64,000 nucleotides of DNA from Allobosea sp. BK604 (GTDB taxonomy: Bacteria > Pseudomonadota > Alphaproteobacteria > Rhizobiales > Beijerinckiaceae). Made by a program: the position numbers and the translations under genes. Below the pieces are notes generated by a model. It searched no databases. It worked only from the letters and a program-made list of their open reading frames with translations, and was not told the origin of the DNA. The DNA is taken from contig NZ_SLZF01000003.1 of the NCBI RefSeq assembly GCF_004341515.1, forward strand, positions 682,001 to 746,000, written 5' to 3'. Shown here in pieces: positions 58,481 through 64,000 of this stretch (positions are counted from its first letter, which is position 1; the number at the start of each line of letters is the position of its first letter).

Positions 58481-59782
58481 TCAGCGATACAGATCCGCCC
58501 GCGTGAGCGGCAGGCCGGACGGGCCCTTGCGCCGCTTCGAGACCAGGGTCTGGTTGATCAGCGCGCCGCCGCGCTCGAAGGCGAGCGAGCAGCCCGCCAG
58601 GTAGAGCAGCCACATCCGCGTCCGTTCCGGGCCGACCTCGGCCTCGGCCTCGGCCTTGTGCGCGTTCAGCCGTTCCCACCACAGCCGCGTCGTGCGCTGG
58701 TAATGCTCGCGCCAGCCTTCGACGTCATGCACCTCGAAGCCGTGGCGCTCGAGATTGGTGATCGACATGCCGAGATGGTCGAGCTCGCCGCCCGGGAAGA
58801 TATAGCGCACCAGGGCCCGGTATTCGGCCGGCATCTTGTTGAAGGCGCGCTCCGTCTTCTTGGCGCGGCGCGAGATCGAATGATGGAGATAGAGCCCGCG
58901 CGGCTTGAGCAGCCGGTTCACCGCCTGGAAATAGGCCGGATGATTGCGGATGCCGACATGCTCGAACATGCCGATCGAGGAGATCTTGTCGAAGACCCCC
59001 TCCATCTGGGTGAAGTCCTTCAGGTGCAGCGTGACCTTGTCGGTGAGGCCAAGCCGCTCGACCTTCTCCTGCGCCAGCTTGAGCTGCTCCTCGGCCAGCG
59101 TCACGCCATGAGCCTCGACGCCGTAATGCTGCGCGGCATGGCAGATCAGCGCGCCCCAGCCACAGCCGATATCAAGCAGCTTGTCGCCTGGCTTCAGCCT
59201 GAGCTTGCGGCAGATCATATCGAGCTTGTCGCGCTGCGCCCGCTCGAGATCGCCATGGTCCTCGGTGAAGTAGGCGCAGGTGTAGACCATCTCCTCATCG
59301 AGGAAGAGCCGGTAGAACGCGTTCGAGACATCGTAGTGATAGGCGATATTGGCCTTGTTCGTGGCCGGCGCCCCGTCGCGGGTGATTTCGTCACCCTTGA
59401 CGTGCTGCACGCTGCTCGGCGCCGCGCCCGGCGCGAAGATGAAGCGCCTGACCACCTCGATCACCGCAGCTTTCGGGATGCCGCGCGCCAGGCGTCCGAG
59501 CTTGCCATCCGGTCGCGCCGCGGCGAGATCGAAGATCGAGCCGTTCGCGATCGCGATCCGGTCGGTGACGTAGAGGTTGAGCAGGGTGTCGAGCTTCGGC
59601 TTGCGCATCAGCGCCGCGACCGCGCCGGAATCGCGGACCGCAATGGCGAGTCCGTCAGCGGGCCAATCCGCCGGCACGCGGCTGCCGTCCCAGAGCTGGA
59701 AGCCGAGCTTGAGGCCGAGCTTGTCATGCGCTTCGGTCAGGAGCCGCCGCAACGCGGCGAGGCGTTTATCGTCGCTGTCCAT
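58481..59782 (-). CDS. cfa: Cyclopropane-fatty-acyl-phospholipid synthase
   Basis: A 433-aa SAM-dependent methyltransferase that cyclopropanates unsaturated acyl chains of membrane phospholipids. The N-terminal ~120 residues are the lipid-binding domain. The catalytic part opens IAYHYDVSNAFYRLFLDEEMVYTCAYF and has the SAM motif LLDIGCGWGALICHAAQHYGVEAHGVTLAEEQ, then FDKISSIGMFEHVG and ELDHLGMSITNLERHGFEVHDVEGWREHY. ATG 59782 is preferred to TTG 59797. Confidence 0.95.
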   Translation of the reverse strand: MDSDDKRLAALRRLLTEAHDKLGLKLGFQLWDGSRVPADWPADGLAIAVRDSGAVAALMRKPKLDTLLNLYVTDRIAIANGSIFDLAAARPDGKLGRLARGIPKAAVIEVVRRFIFAPGAAPSSVQHVKGDEITRDGAPATNKANIAYHYDVSNAFYRLFLDEEMVYTCAYFTEDHGDLERAQRDKLDMICRKLRLKPGDKLLDIGCGWGALICHAAQHYGVEAHGVTLAEEQLKLAQEKVERLGLTDKVTLHLKDFTQMEGVFDKISSIGMFEHVGIRNHPAYFQAVNRLLKPRGLYLHHSISRRAKKTERAFNKMPAEYRALVRYIFPGGELDHLGMSITNLERHGFEVHDVEGWREHYQRTTRLWWERLNAHKAEAEAEVGPERTRMWLLYLAGCSLAFERGGALINQTLVSKRRKGPSGLPLTRADLYR

Positions 59783-59848
59783 GCTGAGCCGGTCCAATCA
59801 TTGTCGCGCTGTGTTTGGCGGCAGGATCGGCATTTTGCAACCGCGGCG

Positions 59849-60088
59849 CTAGAAATCGCTCGCGATCCCCTTCACTTCCCAGTCGTCATAGCGCACCGGC
59901 TCCAGCCCGCCGCGGCCGTTGATCTCCGTCTGGCGCTGGATCTCCTGCGCATGCGCGTCGATCGCGGCGCGGCGCGCCTCGGCCTCGGCGAGTGCGCGCT
60001 GGGCTGCGGGCGTCAGCACCTTCGCCGGTGCGGGAGTTTCGCCCTGCTGCGGCGCTGATTGTTGATGGTTGTCGATCTCATCAGGCAT
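59849..60088 (-). CDS. DUF1674 / succinate dehydrogenase assembly factor 4 homologue
   Basis: A 79-aa protein. The C-terminal [22 protein letters not shown] is the DUF1674 (SDHAF4) signature; the N-terminal half is a charged, flexible Ala/Glu-rich helix region. In eukaryotes SDHAF4 binds the flavinated SdhA and aids assembly of complex II; sdhCDAB lies elsewhere in this window. Divergent from htpX and separated from cfa by 66 bp on the same strand. Confidence 0.85.
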   Translation of the reverse strand: MPDEIDNHQQSAPQQGETPAPAKVLTPAAQRALAEAEARRAAIDAHAQEIQRQTEINGRGGLEPVRYDDWEVKGIASDF

Positions 60089-60200
60089 TGGCCTCTACAT
60101 CCCTTGGGGATCGGCTCGGTCTTCACCACATAAGGCCGAAATCCGCGTCTGGGGAGGGGTCACGCCCTGTACAGGCGCGCAACCGACAAGGGGAAGCTCG

Positions 60201-61151
60201 ATGAACTATGTGCGCACCGGCATCCTGATGGCCGGCCTCACCGCGCTCTTCGGCGCGGTTGGCTACCTGCTTGCCGGCACCGGCGGCATGCTGATCGCGC
60301 TCGGCATCGCGGTCGCGACCAATCTCTACAGCTATTGGAATTCCGACCGGCTGGCGCTCCAGGCCCATAACGCCCACGAGGTCGACGAGCGCACTGCGCC
60401 CGAGCTCTACGGCATGGTCCGCGACCTCGCGCAGCGCGCCAACCTGCCGATGCCGCGCGTCTATATCATCGACGAGGACCAGCCCAACGCCTTCGCCACG
60501 GGCCGCAACCCGCAGAACGCCGCCGTCGCAGCGACCACGGGCATCATGCGCACGCTGAGCTATGACGAGCTTGCCGGCGTGATGGCGCACGAGCTCGCCC
60601 ATATCAAGAACCACGACACGCTGACCATGACGATCACCGCCACCATGGCCGGCGCGATCTCGACCATCGCCAGCTTCGGCATGTTCTTCGGCGGGCACAG
60701 CAATGAGAACCGCCCGAATTTCATCGTCCAGATCCTGGTCGCGGTGCTGGCCCCGCTCGCCGCCACCATCATCCAGATGGCGATCTCGCGCTCGCGCGAA
60801 TACGAGGCCGACCGTCTCGGCGGCGAGATCTGCGGTAATCCGGTCGCGCTCGCCGATGCGCTCGCCAAGATCGCCAATGGCGTCGCCCATATTCCGAACG
60901 AGACGGCGGAGCATAAGCCTGCTACGGCGCATATGTTCATCATCAACCCGCTCACCGGCCAAGGCATGGATTCACTGTTCTCGACGCACCCGGATACCGG
61001 CAACCGCATCGCCGCCCTGATGGAACAGGCGCGCGCCATGGGCGTCGGCCAGCGCGGCTTTGGCGGCAGCCAGGCCGGCGGCTTCACGGGCGGTGCGGCC
61101 CAGAATCCCTGGGACAATGGCGGCGGCCGCCAGCCCGGCCCCTGGGGCTGA
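60201..61151 (+). CDS. htpX: Membrane metalloprotease HtpX
   Basis: A 316-aa M48 zinc protease. Two N-terminal helices ([37 protein letters not shown]), the zinc motif [14 protein letters not shown] (H130, E131, H134), two further helices around 145-215, and the third ligand in [13 protein letters not shown]. The C-terminal Gly/Pro/Gln-rich tail (from ~285) is variable in the family. It degrades misfolded membrane proteins. ATG 60201 follows GGGGAAG. The next gene begins 1 bp after its stop. Confidence 0.96.
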   Translation: MNYVRTGILMAGLTALFGAVGYLLAGTGGMLIALGIAVATNLYSYWNSDRLALQAHNAHEVDERTAPELYGMVRDLAQRANLPMPRVYIIDEDQPNAFATGRNPQNAAVAATTGIMRTLSYDELAGVMAHELAHIKNHDTLTMTITATMAGAISTIASFGMFFGGHSNENRPNFIVQILVAVLAPLAATIIQMAISRSREYEADRLGGEICGNPVALADALAKIANGVAHIPNETAEHKPATAHMFIINPLTGQGMDSLFSTHPDTGNRIAALMEQARAMGVGQRGFGGSQAGGFTGGAAQNPWDNGGGRQPGPWG

Positions 61152-61152
61152 G

Positions 61153-62508
61153 ATGGCCGGTCAACGACAGAAGCGGCCCGAGCCGGCTGCAGCGCCCCCG
61201 GCCGAGGATGTCCCTGGCCTGCCGGCGCGGCGGCTCGCGGCGACGCTGATCGATGAGGTGCTGCGCGCCGGCACGGCGCTCGACGAGACCTATGAGCGCA
61301 TGGCGCCGGGCTTCGGCCTCGAAGCTGCCGACGCAGCCCTGGCGCGCGCGATCGCCATCACGACCTTCCGCCGGCTCGGAACGATCCAGAACGCGATCAA
61401 CGACCGGCTCGAACGCGGCAGCCCGCGTAATTCCGGCCCTTTCGAGCCGATCCTGGCGGCCGCCGCCGCGCAAATCCTCTTCCTCGACGTGCCCGATCAC
61501 GCCGCCGTCGACCTCGCGATCCGGCATCTCCATGAGGATGGACGCTCGTCGCGCTATGCCTCCCTCGGCAACGCCATCCTGCGCCGCCTCGCCCGCGAGC
61601 GCGAGGCGATCCTGGCCGAGGCGGTCGATCCGTTCGAGGACACGCCGCCCTGGCTCGCGGAAAGCTGGCAGGTCGCCTATGGCGAAACGGCCGCGGCCGC
61701 CATCGCAAAGGCCCATGCCGAGGAGCCACCGCTCGACATCTCCGTGAAATCGGACGCTGCCGGCTGGGCCGAGAAGCTCGGCGGCATCGTCCTGCCGACC
61801 GGCTCGGTACGGCTGCGCGAGCGCGCGCCCGTCACCAGCCTGCCCGGCTTCGACGAGGGCGAGTGGTGGGTGCAGGACGCCGCCGCCGCACTGCCCGCGC
61901 TGCTGCTCCAGCCCAAGCCGGGCGAGCGCATCGCCGATCTCTGCGCCGCCCCCGGCGGCAAGACCGCCCAGCTCGCCGCGATCGGCGCGAACGTCACGGC
62001 GGTCGACCGCTCCGGCCCGCGCCTGCGCCGCCTGCGCGCTAATCTGGAGCGGCTGAAGCTCTCCGCCGAGATCGTCACGGCCGATGCCGCCACTTGGCAG
62101 GCCGAGCCCTTCGACGCGATCCTGCTCGATGCGCCCTGCAGCGCCACCGGCACGATCCGCCGCCATCCCGATGTCGCCTGGAGCAAGTCCGAGGAGGATC
62201 GCGACCGCCTCGCCGCGCTGCAGACGCGCCTTCTCGAGGCAGCGGCGAAACTGGTGAAGCCCGGCGGCCGGCTGGTCTATTGCACCTGCTCGCTCGAGCC
62301 GCAGGAGGGCGAGCGCCAGGCCGAGGCATTTCTCGCCGGCCATCCCGAATTCGCCCGCTCGCCGATCAGGCCTGAGGAGATCGGCGGGCTCGGCGAGGCG
62401 ATCACCGCCCAAGGCGATCTGCGCACCTTGCCCCACCAGCTCGGCGACGAAATTCCGCGACTTTCGGGATGGGCGGGATTTTACGCAACCCGGCTGATCA
62501 GGCTATGA
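61153..62508 (+). CDS. rsmB: RsmB-type 16S rRNA (m5C) methyltransferase
   Basis: A 451-aa enzyme. An NusB-like N-terminal domain (residues ~25-160, PARRLAATLIDEVLRAGTALDETYERM) precedes the Rossmann methyltransferase. The SAM motif is ADLCAAPGGKTAQLAAIGANVTAVDRS; the two catalytic cysteines lie in LLDAPCSATGTIRRHPDV and LVYCTCSLEPQEGE. It methylates C967 of 16S rRNA in E. coli; specificity here is inferred. ATG 61153 is 1 bp after the htpX stop, so the two are coupled. Confidence 0.92.
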   Translation: MAGQRQKRPEPAAAPPAEDVPGLPARRLAATLIDEVLRAGTALDETYERMAPGFGLEAADAALARAIAITTFRRLGTIQNAINDRLERGSPRNSGPFEPILAAAAAQILFLDVPDHAAVDLAIRHLHEDGRSSRYASLGNAILRRLAREREAILAEAVDPFEDTPPWLAESWQVAYGETAAAAIAKAHAEEPPLDISVKSDAAGWAEKLGGIVLPTGSVRLRERAPVTSLPGFDEGEWWVQDAAAALPALLLQPKPGERIADLCAAPGGKTAQLAAIGANVTAVDRSGPRLRRLRANLERLKLSAEIVTADAATWQAEPFDAILLDAPCSATGTIRRHPDVAWSKSEEDRDRLAALQTRLLEAAAKLVKPGGRLVYCTCSLEPQEGERQAEAFLAGHPEFARSPIRPEEIGGLGEAITAQGDLRTLPHQLGDEIPRLSGWAGFYATRLIRL

Positions 62509-62564
62509 CGGAGGCGGGATTCGCGGCCGCACCGCGATAGCGCGAGACGGGGTGAGCTGGGGCA

Positions 62565-64000
62565 TTGAGCGGCTGGTCGGAGCGACGGGGACTTGCCCAA
62601 GCCGCAATCGGGCGGGCCGCGCGGCGCACGCGCGGCAACCTCGTTGGCGCGACCCGCAGGCTCTGGCCGTTCGGCCGGCTGAAGGCGACGCGCCTGCTCT
62701 TCGCGCCGCATGACCTGCGCACCGCGGACCCGACCACAGCCGGCGATATCTACGCCGGCTATTTCGCCTTTGCGGGGCGCACCCTGCGCACCCATGGCGA
62801 CTCGCCCTTCGAGGTCGAGGCGCCGAGCGAAGCCTGGTCTGAAGCATTCTACGGCTTCGGCTGGCTGCGTCATATGCGCGCCGCCGATACCGCGATTGCC
62901 CGTGCCAATGCTCGCGCACTGGTCGAGGAGTTCATGAGCAAGCGCCGCTGGCGCCACGAGATCGCCCGGCGTCCGGCGGTCGCGGCGCGGCGGCTGATGT
63001 CCTTCCTGTCGCATTCGCCGCTGCTGCTCGAAGGCGCCGACCATGTCTTTTACGAGCGCTTCATCCGTCATGTCTCCAGGCTGACCGAGCAATTATCGCT
63101 CGATCTCGCCGGCGCGGTCGAAGGCTTCGCCCGGCTGCAATGCCTCGCCGCCGTCACCTTCGCCGCGATCTGCCTCGACGGCCAGGAGCGGCGCTTGCGA
63201 CGCTACGAGGCGGCGCTCTCCGACGAGCTCGACCACCAGATCCTGCCCGATGGCGGCCATCTCAGCCGCAACCCGCGCCTGATGATCGAGCTTTTGCTCG
63301 ACCTGCTGCCGCTGCGCGAGACCCTTTCGGCGCGCGGGCTCGAGCCGCCGCGCAGCGTGATCATGGCGATCGAGCGGATGATGCCGCATTTGCGCCTGTT
63401 CCGTCACGGCGACGGCGCGCTGGCGCTGTTCAACGGCATGGGCGTGACCCCGCCCGATCTGATGGCGACTCTCGCGGCTTACGACGACGCCCGCGGCAAG
63501 CCGATCGAGCACGCCGCCTATTCCGGCTATGACCGGCTGAATGCCGGCCGCAGCGTCGTTGTCGTCGATGCCGGCCCGCCGCCGCGCGGCGCGAATTCGA
63601 TCGAGGCCCATGCCGGCTGCCTCGCCTTCGAACTCTCCAGCGCTGCCCAGCGCATCATCGTCAATTGCGGCGCCAGCCGCTTCGGCCCGACCGAGCTGAA
63701 GCTCGCCACCCGCAGCACCGCCGCGCATTCGACCGTGGTTCTGGCCGCGCGTTCGAGCGCCGTCTTCGGCCTCGTTCTCGGCGATTATCGCATCGTCTCC
63801 GGCGCCAGGGATGTCCGCGTCGCGCGCCAGGATACCGAAGCCGGGCAGGAATGGATCGCGAGCCATGATGGCTATCGCCGCGCCTTCGGTGCCGTGCATA
63901 CGCGCCGTCTGGTGCTGAGCAAGGACGGCGCCTCGCTCACCGGCGAGGATGAGATTGCCCTCAGTGCCGTGCATGGCAGCCTGCCTGCCACGGCGCGCTT
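62565..64000 (+). CDS. Heparinase II/III family protein (TTG start, runs off the window)
   Basis: Continuous coding from TTG 62565 to the window edge, 478 codons so far. An in-frame stop (62553-62555) just upstream fixes the start, and no ATG or GTG lies earlier in the domain. It begins SGWSERRGLAQAAIGRAARR and continues RLWPFGRLKATRLLFAP and LRTADPTTAGDIYAGYFAF, the usual N-terminal motif. GFGWLRHMRAADTAIARANA and LDLLPLRETLSARGLEPP belong to the alpha/alpha toroid. PPRGANSIEAHAGCLAFELS and IIVNCGASRFGPTEL start the beta-sandwich. Alphaproteobacterial members are adjacent to rsmB as here. The substrate polysaccharide is unknown. Confidence 0.88.
   Translation, partial: MSGWSERRGLAQAAIGRAARRTRGNLVGATRRLWPFGRLKATRLLFAPHDLRTADPTTAGDIYAGYFAFAGRTLRTHGDSPFEVEAPSEAWSEAFYGFGWLRHMRAADTAIARANARALVEEFMSKRRWRHEIARRPAVAARRLMSFLSHSPLLLEGADHVFYERFIRHVSRLTEQLSLDLAGAVEGFARLQCLAAVTFAAICLDGQERRLRRYEAALSDELDHQILPDGGHLSRNPRLMIELLLDLLPLRETLSARGLEPPRSVIMAIERMMPHLRLFRHGDGALALFNGMGVTPPDLMATLAAYDDARGKPIEHAAYSGYDRLNAGRSVVVVDAGPPPRGANSIEAHAGCLAFELSSAAQRIIVNCGASRFGPTELKLATRSTAAHSTVVLAARSSAVFGLVLGDYRIVSGARDVRVARQDTEAGQEWIASHDGYRRAFGAVHTRRLVLSKDGASLTGEDEIALSAVHGSLPATAR

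Overview
This 64 kb window is high-GC, gene-dense chromosomal DNA of an alphaproteobacterium, most likely Hyphomicrobiales (a Bosea- or Methylobacterium-like lineage). The order is supported by an invasion-associated-locus-B protein, a HutX/HmuQ/HmuTUV heme block with an Irr-type box, sdhCDAB with a DUF1674 assembly factor elsewhere in the window, a mesaconyl-CoA hydratase of the ethylmalonyl-CoA pathway, and several dispersed palindromic repeats. The genus is a guess. No rRNA, tRNA, CRISPR, IS element or prophage was seen.

Layout. 1-3 kb: 5' end of a ThDP-dependent transketolase/PDH-E1-like gene, a divergent Lrp regulator, and a serine hydrolase pair. 3.4-6.4 kb: three tandem related secreted/membrane-anchored proteins facing an unknown polytopic membrane protein. 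6.4-13.9 kb: eight tightly packed minus-strand genes (TupBCA-type ABC importer, an orphan ModA-like binding protein, a TsaA/TrmO-like protein and a FecBCD-type ABC importer). They are divergent from an HTH plus periplasmic-binding-domain regulator and together look like a molybdate/tungstate acquisition super-operon. 14-20 kb: D-threonine-aldolase-like enzyme, ABC exporter, IalB, ObgE, mesaconyl-CoA hydratase. 20.5-24.3 kb: sdhCDAB. 24.4-27 kb: macro-domain protein, FAD oxidoreductase and glutamine amidotransferase. 27-32.3 kb: tetR-MFP-RND efflux operon with a 24-bp perfect palindrome over its promoter. 32.4-35.9 kb: HxlR regulator with a divergent DHFR-like gene, a YCII protein, and an EamA exporter with a divergent LysR gene. 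35.9-37.7 kb: ornithine-cyclodeaminase-like gene translationally coupled to a PhnD-like binding protein. 38-43.7 kb: flippase-like protein, tyrosine phosphatase, pyrophosphatase, CitE-like enzyme and a DUF429-threonine dehydratase fusion.

43.9-48.5 kb is the most interesting region. It is an OpuC/OsmF-type betaine ABC transporter operon with a histidine-ammonia-lyase-fold protein inserted between the binding protein and the permeases. This lyase has lost the Ala-Ser-Gly triad that forms the MIO cofactor. That is the expected signature of an ergothionase-type trimethylamine lyase, so the operon is a candidate uptake-and-degradation system for ergothioneine or another histidine betaine.

48.7-56 kb: DUF1684 protein, then heme acquisition (hutX, hmuQ on the minus strand; hmuTUV on the plus strand, with an Irr-like palindrome between). 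The hmu genes run straight into the heme enzyme tryptophan 2,3-dioxygenase and a kynureninase-like PLP enzyme. 56-64 kb: L,D-transpeptidase, 2-hydroxyacid dehydrogenase, DUF2853, cyclopropane fatty acid synthase, DUF1674, htpX, rsmB, and the start of a heparinase II/III gene with a TTG start that runs off the window.
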